DNA from: Clostridium estertheticum
Lineage (GTDB): Bacteria; Bacillota; Clostridia; Clostridiales; Clostridiaceae
NCBI RefSeq assembly: GCF_026650985.1
Contig: NZ_CP086239.1
Location: 1,178,001 to 1,242,000 of the forward strand
Direction: 5' to 3'
Length of the DNA stretch: 64,000 nucleotides
Position 1 is the stretch's first letter. Every line of letters starts with the position of its first letter. The position numbers and the translations under genes are program-made. Under the pieces are notes generated by a model. That model saw nothing but the letters and a program-made list of their open reading frames with translations, had not been told where the DNA came from and made no database searches. This document shows, piece by piece, positions 44,420-53,992 of the stretch.

Positions 44420-45382
44420 ATGCCAAAAAATGATAATATGCTAGCAATTTTATGGATGCTGAATTCAGGTACAAAAATAACTGCAAAGCAAATATCCGAA
44501 AGGTTAGAAATAAACATACGATCGGTTTATCGTTATATGGATGCACTGTGTGTTAGTGGAGTGCCAATAATATCGGAGCCTGGTCATAACGGCGGATATA
44601 GCTTGCTTAACAATTTCATCCGAGCACCCCTGTTTTTTGATCTTGATGAGAAGAAATCACTTTTGCATGCTGCTGTTTTTGCAATGGAATCAGGATATCC
44701 TTTTATGGAATCACTAAATAGTGCAACATCAAAGTTAAAGATGTTTTCGAATCAAGAACAAGAAAAAGTTCTCAATCGTCATCTAGTTGGATTTGAAGTA
44801 GTGAGCCGTATTTGCGATCCAGCTGTCAAACCTATATTAATGGAACTCGAGCAAGCTGTTGCAAATGAATGCTCTATGGAAATTGAATACTGTACAGGTT
44901 ATGAAGGTCATCCCAAGCATAGGGTTGTTGACCCCTATGGGATGCTTTACTGGAACAATAAATGGTACGCTATTGCATTTTGCCATCTTAGGAATGAAAT
45001 TCGTAACTTTAGGGTAGATAGAATAATAAATATTATAAGCACTAAAAATACGTTTAAGCGTCCTGAAGCTTTTTCGGCGCGCGAGTTTTTTACAGAAAGC
45101 TTATTATCGAATATAGAAAGTAAAGTAGGACTTTGCACTTTAGTAATTGAGGGCAAGGCAGAAGCATTGAATGACCTAAGTGCACATTGGTTTTTAGGAT
45201 ATCATCTGATAAAACGAACTGAATGCAGAACGATTTTTTTAATGGATGAATACTCAATCCATACCTATGTTCCTCATATTCTACTTCCATATGGTAAAGC
45301 AATAAAGGTGCTTGAACCAAATAGTTTTAAAGCTGCTATGGCATCAATTCTTAAAGATTTGCTGGACTATTATCTCCACTGA
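44420..45382 (+). CDS. WYL-domain transcriptional regulator (YafY type)
   Basis: A 320-residue regulator. N-terminal winged HTH (MLAILWMLNSGTKITAKQIS, ERLEINIRSVYRYMDALCVS, PIISEPGHNGGYSL), then a WYL domain (MEIEYCTGYEGHPKHRVVDP, YGMLYWNNKWYAIAFCHLRN, IRNFRVDRI) and a C-terminal WCX region. WYL domains bind ligands, often nucleic acids or small molecules. It lies 100 bases upstream of a DJ-1/PfpI gene on the same strand, probably its target. In defence islands WYL proteins often repress effectors, but here the neighbour suggests stress response. Confidence 0.88.
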   Translation: MPKNDNMLAILWMLNSGTKITAKQISERLEINIRSVYRYMDALCVSGVPIISEPGHNGGYSLLNNFIRAPLFFDLDEKKSLLHAAVFAMESGYPFMESLNSATSKLKMFSNQEQEKVLNRHLVGFEVVSRICDPAVKPILMELEQAVANECSMEIEYCTGYEGHPKHRVVDPYGMLYWNNKWYAIAFCHLRNEIRNFRVDRIINIISTKNTFKRPEAFSAREFFTESLLSNIESKVGLCTLVIEGKAEALNDLSAHWFLGYHLIKRTECRTIFLMDEYSIHTYVPHILLPYGKAIKVLEPNSFKAAMASILKDLLDYYLH

Positions 45383-45482
45383 CTGAATTTGTCAGTAAAG
45401 ATAATATATAATTGATTAAGATGGAGCTTGAAACCATCCTGTGATAAATAGTACTAATAAAATGAAAGTGGAGGAATAGAAA

Positions 45483-46109
45483 ATGAAAAATATAGTATAT
45501 CTTTATGTATTTGATACAATGGCAGACTGGGAAATAGGTTATTTAAGTACTGAAATCAATTCGGGAAGGTACTACAAAAAGGGATTAATGCCTCTAAAAA
45601 TAGTAACTGTAGGAATTAACAAGAACCCTATTACTACAATGGGAGGTCTAGAAATATTGCCAGAAATTGAACTTAAGGAGTGTAGTATTGAAGAGACAGT
45701 TGCTTTGATTCTACCTGGTGGGAATACATGGACAGAAGCAATTCATGTTCCCATTATAAGAATGGCTGAAGAATGTTTAGAGAAAGGTATTGTTGTAGGG
45801 GCAATTTGTGGCGCTACAATAGGACTTGCTATGGAAGGAGTATTAGATAAGCGAGCTCATACAAGCAATGACCTGGGATATCTTAAAATGGTCTGTCCAA
45901 GCTATGCAGGAGAAAAATATTATAAGCAAGAATACGCAGTAACGGATAGAAGTTTGATTACTGCCTCTGGAATAGCTCCTCTAGAATTTACTTTGCATAT
46001 ATTGAAAATTCTAGAGGTGTTTTCACCACAAACCTTAGATTCTTGGTACAATCTTTATAAAACTCAAGATGCAAAATATTTCTTTGAGTTGATGAGCTCG
46101 ATTCAATAG
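45483..46109 (+). CDS. DJ-1/PfpI family protein
   Basis: A 208-residue class-I glutamine-amidotransferase-like protein with GGAGG upstream. Conserved parts: IVYLYVFDTMADWEIGYL, LILPGGNTWTEA, nucleophile elbow AICGATIGLA with Cys, then a C-terminal ASGIAPLEFTLHILKIL. Length and GGN/CGAT motifs match the YoaZ/PfpI-like group in Firmicutes, linked to carbonyl or oxidative stress; the exact activity is unknown. Likely controlled by the upstream WYL regulator. Confidence 0.85.
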   Translation: MKNIVYLYVFDTMADWEIGYLSTEINSGRYYKKGLMPLKIVTVGINKNPITTMGGLEILPEIELKECSIEETVALILPGGNTWTEAIHVPIIRMAEECLEKGIVVGAICGATIGLAMEGVLDKRAHTSNDLGYLKMVCPSYAGEKYYKQEYAVTDRSLITASGIAPLEFTLHILKILEVFSPQTLDSWYNLYKTQDAKYFFELMSSIQ

Positions 46110-46430
46110 TAGAAAATTGAGTGTATCAAATCAAGTAATATCAAGAACAATTCTATTATATTATTAGCAATGCAAATACTCACTACCAATCACGAGAACT
46201 TAAATTGTTGATAGAAAAAATATCGAAAGCCATTAAGGAAAAAATATTTAATTCACTATGGAAGATAAGTATTATTTCTATTAAACCATGTGTCATATTC
46301 TTCATTTATCTCGTCACAAGTAACCCTACATGATGTAATATGGCGTGATGATTTTGCTACTCAACTTAACATAGCTCTCTCAAGAATATGAATTAAATTT
46401 TAATAAGTAATTTATACTTCCTACCCATAA
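46110..46430. other. Gene-free stretch
   Basis: No frame of substance. Ends in a terminator. Confidence 0.4.
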
Positions 46431-46470
46431 AAACTATAAGAGTTTATAATAAATTCTTATAGTTTTTTAA
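46431..46470 (+). terminator. Rho-independent terminator
   Basis: AAAACTATAAGA (46431-46442) pairs with TCTTATAGTTTT (46456-46467), followed by more T. Works in either direction. Confidence 0.8.
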
Positions 46471-46615
46471 TTGTTCTAAAAAACATCTAAATTACATTAT
46501 TAAAACAATATATGAATTAATTGTATACTTTTTAGCCCTATAATCGTTTTAGTAATAGAGGGGATTCTGAAATGGTTATTTCAACATATATTTTGCTTTA
46601 GGTTAGGGGGATAAA

Positions 46616-47116
46616 ATGAAAAACGAATTAATAAGCAAAATATTTATGGATAAGATGAATATTATACATTGTTATTTAATAAAGCTAGGTTGCAATCAGG
46701 AGGATGCAGAGGATATAACACAAGATACTTTTTATAAGGCATTAAAATATATTGATGGAATAGATGTTTCCCAAATATCAGCATGGCTTTTTAGAGTTGC
46801 AATTAATAGATATTATGATCTATGTAGAACAAAAAAAAGACATGTACAGGTAATTATAGATGAAGAAATATTTAAATCTGATAACAATTTATGCGAAGAT
46901 TATATTATAGATCTAGAGAGAAAAGGGGATGTGCTAAAAATACTTAATTCATTAAATAATATTCAAAAAAATTTATTAATTCTAAAATATAATATGGACT
47001 TATCCTATAAAGAAATATCTAATGTCTTAGATATAAATGAAAGTACAGTGAAAACATATTTATTTAGAGCAAGAGAGCAATTTAAAAATAAGTGGGGTGT
47101 TATGTATAATGAATGA
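46616..47116 (+). CDS. ECF-type RNA polymerase sigma factor
   Basis: A 166-residue sigma-70-family factor with region 2 (CNQEDAEDITQDTFYKALKY, SAWLFRVAINRYYDL) and region 4 (LNNIQKNLLILKYNMDLSYK, EISNVLDINESTVKTYLFRA) and no region 3, the ECF layout. It follows AGGGGG. The downstream membrane regulator gene overlaps it by eight bases, the standard sigma/anti-sigma coupling. Probably responds to envelope stress. Confidence 0.92.
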   Translation: MKNELISKIFMDKMNIIHCYLIKLGCNQEDAEDITQDTFYKALKYIDGIDVSQISAWLFRVAINRYYDLCRTKKRHVQVIIDEEIFKSDNNLCEDYIIDLERKGDVLKILNSLNNIQKNLLILKYNMDLSYKEISNVLDINESTVKTYLFRAREQFKNKWGVMYNE

Positions 47117-48158
47117 TGAAGAAAAATTAAAAGAATTGTTTGAAGATAAAGGTCCGTCTAATTTTGATAAGGTTATAAAAAAGGCAAAACTTTTCTCTAT
47201 CATAAGAGGGATTATAACAAGCATATTAGTATTCACAGTAGTGAGTTTCGTCGGTTTAGTCTTTAATGCTACAACTTTAAACAAATTAGGAAATGAAAAA
47301 AAGGCTGAACTAGAGAATTATTACAGAATAGCTCACCCTAATTCATATATTGGAAGTGACCAAATGGATGATGGATTATTGACTGGTGAGCTTGATTATG
47401 TTACTTATAGATTTTTAGGGAACAAACCTATTGTTGATGGTAACAACAAAGAATCTTATACTTATCTACCGTTAATAAATGGTCTTTATGGTGATATTAG
47501 TGGACTGTTGTATGAAGCTAATGGTGACTCAGAACAATCTAAAAGATATAACAAGGTTGGCAAAAATGTAATGCAATTTTACCATCCTAATGTAAAATAT
47601 ACTAAATATAGGGATGATTTATCAATTCTTAATAAAATTGGAGAAGATAAAGTTATGGAAATTTCGTTATCTTTTGATAAATCTTATAGTATTTCTGAGG
47701 TGAAAAGTATGATACCACAAAACATAACATTGAATTGGTATTGGGTGGATACGTATACGAAAAATGAAGTTACTGAATTGAGTTCTCATATTGAAAAAAT
47801 AGGAAATGAAGAGGAGATACCAGTAAATAAAAGAGAAAAACACATAAGTCCTAATATTATACTATATGAGGATGAAGTATATGGTATTAAAGCAATAGAT
47901 GAAGCAGGGAAAAATAAAGAAACACCCGAAAAAGATTTTATTGATACAATTTCTTATGGAAAAACAAATAAAGGAAAAAATCAACAACTGTATGAAACGT
48001 TATTTAGTAAGTTAAGTAAAGATAAAGTGAAAATTACGAAAGATAATATAAAAATTTTAGGAGTGGTAATTACAGGTGATAAGGATTCTTTAAAACTTCT
48101 TAAAAACAAATCTTTTATTAAGGCTTCCAGCCTTGGAGCAGTGGGGGATAAATACTAA
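47109..48158 (+). CDS. Membrane-bound sigma-factor regulator (anti-sigma)
   Basis: ATG 47109 overlaps the sigma stop and follows GGGGTG. The 349-residue protein has a short cytoplasmic N-terminus (NDEEKLKELFEDKGPSNFDK), one transmembrane helix about residues 35-57 (IIRGIITSILVFTVVSFVGL), and a roughly 290-residue outer domain. This matches the 'sigma factor regulator N/C-terminal' family of clostridial and bacillar anti-sigma proteins. It should hold the sigma factor at the membrane until an envelope signal arrives. Confidence 0.82.
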   Translation: MNDEEKLKELFEDKGPSNFDKVIKKAKLFSIIRGIITSILVFTVVSFVGLVFNATTLNKLGNEKKAELENYYRIAHPNSYIGSDQMDDGLLTGELDYVTYRFLGNKPIVDGNNKESYTYLPLINGLYGDISGLLYEANGDSEQSKRYNKVGKNVMQFYHPNVKYTKYRDDLSILNKIGEDKVMEISLSFDKSYSISEVKSMIPQNITLNWYWVDTYTKNEVTELSSHIEKIGNEEEIPVNKREKHISPNIILYEDEVYGIKAIDEAGKNKETPEKDFIDTISYGKTNKGKNQQLYETLFSKLSKDKVKITKDNIKILGVVITGDKDSLKLLKNKSFIKASSLGAVGDKY

Positions 48159-48207
48159 TTATCGATATCAACTGCTTGTATAATTTATAATTGAGAGGAG
48201 TTAAAAA

Positions 48208-48969
48208 ATGAAAACATTTTTAATATTTGACTTTAAAAGAGCATTTTTTTCTAAGAAAACTTTAATCGCAAGTCTAATAGTTTTAGCATTACTATTAATA
48301 CCGTGTTTTAGTGAATTTAAATTTCAAAATCCTAGAGTAGACGGCATTAATTATTTTATAAGAATTGGTGGGTTTAGTTATCTTCCTTTTATAGCTCCAT
48401 TACTTGCTAGTTTTCCATTTTCTAATTCTTATATTATAGATAAGAAAAAGGATATTTTTAGCAAACTTTTTACAATAATAGAACCAAAAGTGTATTTCAC
48501 TAGTCGGTTGATAGTAAATGCCTTAGTTAGTGGGTTTGTATTTTTAATAACTAAAACTATATTACTTATATTTTTAATCAGTGCTTATGGCATTAACAAT
48601 ATTCATACAGATGTAACAGGGGCATTTAGTCCTATTTATAATAAGTCTAAAATTGCTTATATTATTATTTCACTCCTTATAACTTTTGTTAGTGCAGCTT
48701 CATTTTCAACATTTATTTTAGGAATATCGACGTTAACAAAAAGTAAATTTTTGCTTATATTATTACCTTTGTTTTATGTTGTAGTTACAGCGGTTATATT
48801 ACCAAACACTGGTTTAGTTGAGCAGTTAAATGTTATGACATTATTTCAAATTGATATATACAGTAAAATTACAGGCATAGGAATTATATTGTATGACTTA
48901 ATATTATTTTCAATAGGGGGTTTTTTATTTTATTGCTTTGGGTATAAAAAAATGAATAAGGTTATATAA
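48208..48969 (+). CDS. ABC-2-like multi-spanning membrane protein
   Basis: A 253-residue protein with about six hydrophobic helices (TLIASLIVLALLLIPCF at the N-terminus; SGFVFLITKTILLIFLISAY; IAYIIISLLITFVSAASF; LLILLPLFYVVVTAVIL). The size resembles ABC-2 permeases, and the first helix is preceded by the cytoplasmic segment common to them, but no ATPase gene is adjacent. It lies 50 bases after the anti-sigma gene with GAGAGGAG upstream, so probably in the sigma operon and possibly its effector. A terminator follows. Confidence 0.7.
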   Translation: MKTFLIFDFKRAFFSKKTLIASLIVLALLLIPCFSEFKFQNPRVDGINYFIRIGGFSYLPFIAPLLASFPFSNSYIIDKKKDIFSKLFTIIEPKVYFTSRLIVNALVSGFVFLITKTILLIFLISAYGINNIHTDVTGAFSPIYNKSKIAYIIISLLITFVSAASFSTFILGISTLTKSKFLLILLPLFYVVVTAVILPNTGLVEQLNVMTLFQIDIYSKITGIGIILYDLILFSIGGFLFYCFGYKKMNKVI

Positions 48970-49000
48970 AAAACATTTATTATTTACATTCTTGGTTAAC

Positions 49001-49049
49001 TTAACAAAAAATATCTTGTCAAAATACTTGACAAGATATTTTTTGTTAA
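49001..49049. terminator. Long perfect hairpin, probable bidirectional terminator
   Basis: A perfect 20-bp inverted repeat (49001-49020 and 49030-49049) with a 9-base loop; A tract on one side and T tract on the other. It separates the sigma operon from the ATPase pair. Confidence 0.8.
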
Positions 49050-49089
49050 GTATAATTGTAAATATAAGGATATACAGGAGGCGTTAATT

Positions 49090-50265
49090 ATGAAAATTAC
49101 AACTGGGCAAGCTGCTCGAGGTGAAAACTTTTTTAAAAGGCCTATTTTAATAAATAAATTATGGAGAAAAATTGATTCAGATAGCAGCATTATAATTTCA
49201 GCTCCAAGAAGAGTAGGAAAGACATCTTTAATGAGGTATATAGAAGATAACCCAAGGGAGAAGTACTATGTAGTTTATGTAATTACGGAGTCAGTGTATA
49301 ACGAGAATAAGTATTATAAGGAAATTGTAAAGGCCATTTTAAATTGTGATTCAATAAGAAAAAGAGATAAGGTAATAAATTCAATAAAAGACATAGCAAA
49401 AAACATTTTTAAAAGCATAGATGAGCTTGGAATAGACTCCGTTAAATTTAGCAAAAATATTGAATATAATTATTATGATAAATTTATAGAAATCATGAGA
49501 ACTATTGATTTAGAAGGGCACAAATTGATTATAATGATAGATGAATTTGCTCAAACAATAGAAAACATTCAACAAAAAGAAGGCACCGCATATGCAGTTC
49601 ACCTACTTCAGAGCAATAGAGTTTTAAGACAAAATAGTGATATAAATAATAAATTTCAATTTATATATACAGGTTCCATAAGCCTCGAGGGTATTGCAAG
49701 ACGAATGGATTCTTCAAAGTTTATAAATGACCTAGACATAGTGAAAGTCACTCCATTAAGTGAATTAGAAGGCAAAAATCTTATAAATGAGTTACTTAAA
49801 GGACTGGATTTTACTATGGACGATGGTACTATAAATCATATGCTTAATGAGATTAAGTGGTTAATTCCTTTTTATATTCAACTTGCTATGGATAAAATCC
49901 AGGATATCTACGATGAAGATAATTTATGCGTCATACATAATAAATCAGTAGATATTGCAATTAAACGTATGGTAGAAGAAAACAATAAATTTAGTAGTTG
50001 GCATGAGAGGCTTGTGGTGTACAAAAATAATGATTATAAGTTCATTATGGAAACATTAGATCTAATATCTATATCAGAGGCTAAAAAGATAACTTATAAT
50101 GAAACACACAATTTAGCTGTAAAATATAATCTTTGTGAAACATATAAAGATCTATTAAATACTCTTATAGATGATGGATATATAAATAATGATGATGAAG
50201 GAAAATTTTATACTTTTACTTCTCCAATATTGAGAATGTGGTGGTGTAAAAAGAATGCAAACTAG
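49090..50265 (+). CDS. AAA ATPase, first of an overlapping pair
   Basis: A 391-residue ATPase of the type long listed as 'predicted ATPase, archaeal-type' (COG1672-like). Walker A SAPRRVGKTSLM (about 39-50), Walker B KLIIMIDEFAQ (about 137-147), a sensor-like FIYTGSISLEGIARR, and a C-terminal winged helix (NTLIDDGYINNDDEGKFYTF, SPILRMWWCKKN). No membrane segment. Its stop overlaps the next gene's start by 11 bases, so both are made together. Members of this class occur as toxin-like or signalling ATPases and have no agreed role. It is unusual to find two in tandem. Confidence 0.75.
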   Translation: MKITTGQAARGENFFKRPILINKLWRKIDSDSSIIISAPRRVGKTSLMRYIEDNPREKYYVVYVITESVYNENKYYKEIVKAILNCDSIRKRDKVINSIKDIAKNIFKSIDELGIDSVKFSKNIEYNYYDKFIEIMRTIDLEGHKLIIMIDEFAQTIENIQQKEGTAYAVHLLQSNRVLRQNSDINNKFQFIYTGSISLEGIARRMDSSKFINDLDIVKVTPLSELEGKNLINELLKGLDFTMDDGTINHMLNEIKWLIPFYIQLAMDKIQDIYDEDNLCVIHNKSVDIAIKRMVEENNKFSSWHERLVVYKNNDYKFIMETLDLISISEAKKITYNETHNLAVKYNLCETYKDLLNTLIDDGYINNDDEGKFYTFTSPILRMWWCKKNAN

Positions 50266-51859
50266 TAGTGTAAGTTTTTATAACCCCAATAATTTAACAG
50301 AGAAAGACCTAATTGATAGTTTTGTAATAAGAACAAATGAATTTCAAAAAATAATAAATGATATAAAAAGTTCAGATATGAAATATCCAGAGCAGCATTA
50401 TATGATAGAGGCTCAAAGTGGATATGGTAAAACAACTTTACTTAAAAGGATATACTTTGAAATTAAAAAGGATACAGAATTAAAAAAAAGGCTTATTCCT
50501 GTTATATTACCAGAGGAACAATATAATATACGTAGATTATTTAAGCTTTGGGAGGTCGTAGCACAAAATCTTGAACTAGAAAGTTATGAATTTATAGGCC
50601 TTTATGAGCAAATGGATAAACATGCAAAGGAAGATGATTATGACGATATCTGTTTTAAAATAATCGAACAAAGACTTAAAGAAAAAAATAAAAAGTTAAT
50701 ACTTCTAATAGATAATACTGAAGGTATTTTGAAGAAATTTAAACTTATTGAGCAACAAAAACTTAGAGAAATTTTATTAACTTCTTCTGAAATTCGTTTT
50801 ATAGGTGCATCCTCAGATGTTTTAGAATTCACCTTTGATTATGAAAAACCTTTTTATGACTTCTTTAAGTTAATAAAATTAAAAGAATTAACTACAGAAG
50901 AAACTAATGAATATTTTGAAAAATTAGGAGAAATATTTAATAAGAAAGATATGAAGGAACTAATCAAAAGTAATAAAGGTAAAATAGAAGCCATAAGGCG
51001 GTTAACTGGTGGGGTGCCTAGAATAATGTCATTACTTTTAAGTAGTACACGTTGCGATAGGGGCCTCGTCTTTATAGATATAGATACATTATCGGATAGA
51101 GTAACACCTATTTATAAACACGTAATGGATAATTTATCTCCAGTGCAGCAAGAAATTGTTGATGTTATAGCGTTAAGCTGGGAAGCCATAACTACAAAAG
51201 AAATTGCAGACAAAATAAGAATGCAAAGCAAAGAAGTGTCAGCTCAGCTAAATCAATTAGAAAAGAATGGTGTAATAAATAAAATACCTATGAACAAGAA
51301 AAATTATATGTATCAAATTAAGGATCGATTCTTTAACATATGGTATCTAATAAGATTTGGAGGAGAAAAAGAAAAACAGCAGGTGTTATGGCTTGTAGAT
51401 TTTTTAGAAAGCTGGTGTAGTAGAGAACTTTTAATTAATAAAAGTGAAAACAAAGAACAAAATTTAAATTATGTTAAAAAAGACTTAGATAGAGATTGTA
51501 ACGATTTTAGCAGTATCTATGAATTATCAAAAACCTTGCTTTTGAAGGATAAAATAGAAGAATCCATTAAAAAGGCTTCTTTGTTTTTACAAGTAGCTAA
51601 TAATACAGATAAATATAATAGATTTATTAATGAGTATTTTATATTACTAATGGCTAAAAAACAGTATAACTCATTATTAAATGTATTTAATGAAAAGGAA
51701 TTTATGCTAAAGGATAAATTTAAGCCTACTTATTATGTTTTAATGTATTTTATAAAAAATCAAAATGAAAAATTTAATATTGAGTATAAAAAAGTTGGGG
51801 AGGAATTAAAAGAAACTGTTGAAGAAATTATTGAAGAAGTTAAGAATAATGAAAAATAA
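50255..51859 (+). CDS. AAA ATPase, second of the pair, with helical C-terminus
   Basis: A 534-residue ATPase. Walker A EAQSGYGKTTLLKRI (about 52-66), Walker B KLILLIDNTEGI (about 146-157; Asp-Asn in place of Asp-Glu, so the catalytic acid is not in the usual place), a sensor IRFIGASSD, then a winged-helix region (WEAITTKEIADKIRMQSKEV, LEKNGVINKI) and a helical repeat-like C-terminus. Differing Walker B between the two partners hints at one active and one regulatory subunit. Function unknown. Confidence 0.72.
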   Translation: MQTSSVSFYNPNNLTEKDLIDSFVIRTNEFQKIINDIKSSDMKYPEQHYMIEAQSGYGKTTLLKRIYFEIKKDTELKKRLIPVILPEEQYNIRRLFKLWEVVAQNLELESYEFIGLYEQMDKHAKEDDYDDICFKIIEQRLKEKNKKLILLIDNTEGILKKFKLIEQQKLREILLTSSEIRFIGASSDVLEFTFDYEKPFYDFFKLIKLKELTTEETNEYFEKLGEIFNKKDMKELIKSNKGKIEAIRRLTGGVPRIMSLLLSSTRCDRGLVFIDIDTLSDRVTPIYKHVMDNLSPVQQEIVDVIALSWEAITTKEIADKIRMQSKEVSAQLNQLEKNGVINKIPMNKKNYMYQIKDRFFNIWYLIRFGGEKEKQQVLWLVDFLESWCSRELLINKSENKEQNLNYVKKDLDRDCNDFSSIYELSKTLLLKDKIEESIKKASLFLQVANNTDKYNRFINEYFILLMAKKQYNSLLNVFNEKEFMLKDKFKPTYYVLMYFIKNQNEKFNIEYKKVGEELKETVEEIIEEVKNNEK

Positions 51860-51881
51860 AAATTAAATAAGGAGAGTAAGT

Positions 51882-52547
51882 ATGGAAAAGAAAACCGCAT
51901 TGGTAGTTGGGGCTACAGGACTTGTTGGGGGCAATTTAGTTAATATGTTATTAGAAGCCCCTGAGTATGAAAAGATAATAGTTTGGGTTAGAAAATCTAC
52001 GGGAATAAATAATAAAAAGCTTGAAGAGAAAATAATCAATTTTGAATTGCTAGACACTTATAAGCTTGAAGACACGGTTAATCATATATTTTGTTGCCTT
52101 GGAACAACTATAAAAAAGGCTAAGAGTAAGGAAGCTTTTAAAAAAGTTGATTTGGAATATATAGTTTCTTTAGCAATGAAAGCGAAGGAAAATGATGTAT
52201 CACAATTTCTTGTAATTTCAGCAATGGGATCTGATGTAAAGTCCGCTGTTTTCTATAACAAAGTTAAAGGTCAAATGGAAAATGAACTTAGCAACTTAGT
52301 GTTAAGAGGCCTTAAAATTTTTAGACCGTCTTTACTTTTAGGAGATAGAACAGAATTTAGATTTGGTGAAAAAGCAGCAGAAGTTGTTTCAAAATGCATA
52401 CCATTTATATTTAACGGTGCTTTAAAAAAATATAAACCTGTATACGGAAATACTGTGGCAAAAGCTATGTATAAAGTTGCAATAGAAGAAAAATCAGGAA
52501 TAGAAGCTTTTAATTCTGAGGTAATTCAAATAAAGGGCACAATATGA
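51882..52547 (+). CDS. Atypical short-chain dehydrogenase / NAD(P)-binding protein (HTATIP2/YbjT-like)
   Basis: A 221-residue Rossmann-fold protein: ALVVGATGLVGGNLVNMLLE (dinucleotide-binding TGXXG), IFCCLGTTIKKAKSKEAF with the LGTT motif, FLVISAMGSDVKSAVFYNKV K, and LRGLKIFRPSLLLGDR. This is the TIP30/HTATIP2-like atypical SDR pattern with the Tyr-x3-Lys (YNKVK) intact. Strong ribosome binding site AAGGAGAG. It follows the ATPase pair by 22 bases but is a housekeeping-type gene. Substrate unknown. Confidence 0.85.
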   Translation: MEKKTALVVGATGLVGGNLVNMLLEAPEYEKIIVWVRKSTGINNKKLEEKIINFELLDTYKLEDTVNHIFCCLGTTIKKAKSKEAFKKVDLEYIVSLAMKAKENDVSQFLVISAMGSDVKSAVFYNKVKGQMENELSNLVLRGLKIFRPSLLLGDRTEFRFGEKAAEVVSKCIPFIFNGALKKYKPVYGNTVAKAMYKVAIEEKSGIEAFNSEVIQIKGTI

Positions 52548-52619
52548 ATAAAATAGTGTAGATGTATGTTATTATTAATGATGTAAATTAAAATACATAA
52601 TACAAAGGGGACATGGATC

Positions 52620-53897
52620 ATGTTAGATATAACAAAAGAATACCTACAAAAGAAGTATAAAATAAATTCAAAAACGATAGGACTCTATGATATAGCAATA
52701 AAAGATGTGCAAGGTGAGTTTGAAAAGCTTGATGAAGTAAGGGAGTTTAACCAACTTAAGGTTTTGACTGCACTTCAAGATGAGAGGATTAGCGAATCTC
52801 ATTTTACGAACTCTTCTGGATACGGTTATGGTGATATAGGACGAGATTCATTAGATAAAGTATATGCAAGAATTTTCAATTGCGAGAGCGCACTAGTTAG
52901 GCCACATTTTGTTAATGGAACACACGCAATCGGGGCAGCATTGTTTGGTAATTTAAGACCTAATGATACAATGCTCTCTGTATGTGGAACGCCTTATGAT
53001 ACATTACATAACATAATTGGTATAACTAATAAGAAAGATATAGGATCATTAAAAGATTTTGGTGTAAAATATAAACAATTAGAATTAAATAATTCTAAGG
53101 TTGATATAGATTTAATGAAAAAAACAATGATATCGGATAAATCAATAAAGCTAGTTCACATTCAAAGATCTACTGGATATGGATGGAGAAAAGCTTTATT
53201 AATTTGTGAGATAGAAGAAATTATAAAAGCGGCAAAATCTATAAATCCAAATGTAATTTGTTTTGTAGATAATTGTTATGGAGAATTTATTGAAACTACA
53301 GAGCCTACAGATGTCGGTGCAGACTTAGTTGCGGGTTCTCTAATAAAAAATATTGGTGGCGGAATTGCACCAACAGGTGGATACATTGCAGGCAAAGAAG
53401 AATATGTAGTGCAAGCTTCATATAGGTTAACAATTCCAGGCATAGGTGGAGAATGTGGTTCTACATTTGGAGTAATGCGTTCTTTATTTCAAGGATTATT
53501 TCTAGCCCCACACGTAACTATGGAAGCATTGAAGGGTGCTATTTTCTGTGCAAGGATTATGGAACTTGCAGGGTTCGATGTTCTTCCTAAATACACCGAT
53601 AAAAGAAGTGATATAATTCAAGCTATTAAATTTGGAAATAAGGAAATGCTAATTAATTTTATAAAGGGTATACAGGCAGGTTCTCCAATTGATTCATTTG
53701 CTCAGTGCGAGCCATGGGATATGCCAGGATATGAAGATAAGGTTATAATGGCAGCAGGGGCCTTTATTCAAGGGTCATCTATAGAATTATCTGCAGATGC
53801 TCCAATAAGGGAACCTTATATAGCATATTTACAGGGCGGATTAACATTTGATCATGCTAAAATTGGAATATTAATAGCTCTTTCAAAAGTTATATAA
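52620..53897 (+). CDS. ynbB: Methionine gamma-lyase family (aluminium-resistance/YnbB type) PLP protein
   Basis: A 425-residue fold-type-I PLP enzyme. Conserved blocks: SHFTNSSGYGYGDIGRDSLD, the cofactor phosphate region GTHAIGAALFGNLRPNDTML, CFVDNCYGEF, and the Schiff-base Lys243 in GSLIKNIGGGIAPTGGYIAG. Long called 'aluminium resistance protein', and placed next to lexA in many clostridia, as here. Probably acts on sulphur amino acids. AAAGGGG precedes the ATG by about nine bases. The gene ends in a terminator shared with lexA. Confidence 0.92.
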   Translation: MLDITKEYLQKKYKINSKTIGLYDIAIKDVQGEFEKLDEVREFNQLKVLTALQDERISESHFTNSSGYGYGDIGRDSLDKVYARIFNCESALVRPHFVNGTHAIGAALFGNLRPNDTMLSVCGTPYDTLHNIIGITNKKDIGSLKDFGVKYKQLELNNSKVDIDLMKKTMISDKSIKLVHIQRSTGYGWRKALLICEIEEIIKAAKSINPNVICFVDNCYGEFIETTEPTDVGADLVAGSLIKNIGGGIAPTGGYIAGKEEYVVQASYRLTIPGIGGECGSTFGVMRSLFQGLFLAPHVTMEALKGAIFCARIMELAGFDVLPKYTDKRSDIIQAIKFGNKEMLINFIKGIQAGSPIDSFAQCEPWDMPGYEDKVIMAAGAFIQGSSIELSADAPIREPYIAYLQGGLTFDHAKIGILIALSKVI

Positions 53898-53932
53898 ATT
53901 TGGAGTAAATATTTTTGTTAACTTAGTAGGAA

Positions 53933-53978
53933 ACAAAAGAGACTGTAATGATTATATCATTACAGTCTCTTTTGTATA
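53933..53978. terminator. Bidirectional terminator between the PLP gene and lexA
   Basis: A perfect 19-bp inverted repeat (53933-53951 and 53957-53975) with a 5-base loop, A-rich on the left and T-rich on the right, serving both converging genes. Confidence 0.9.
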
Positions 53979-53992
53979 CTTTAAAGGGATAA

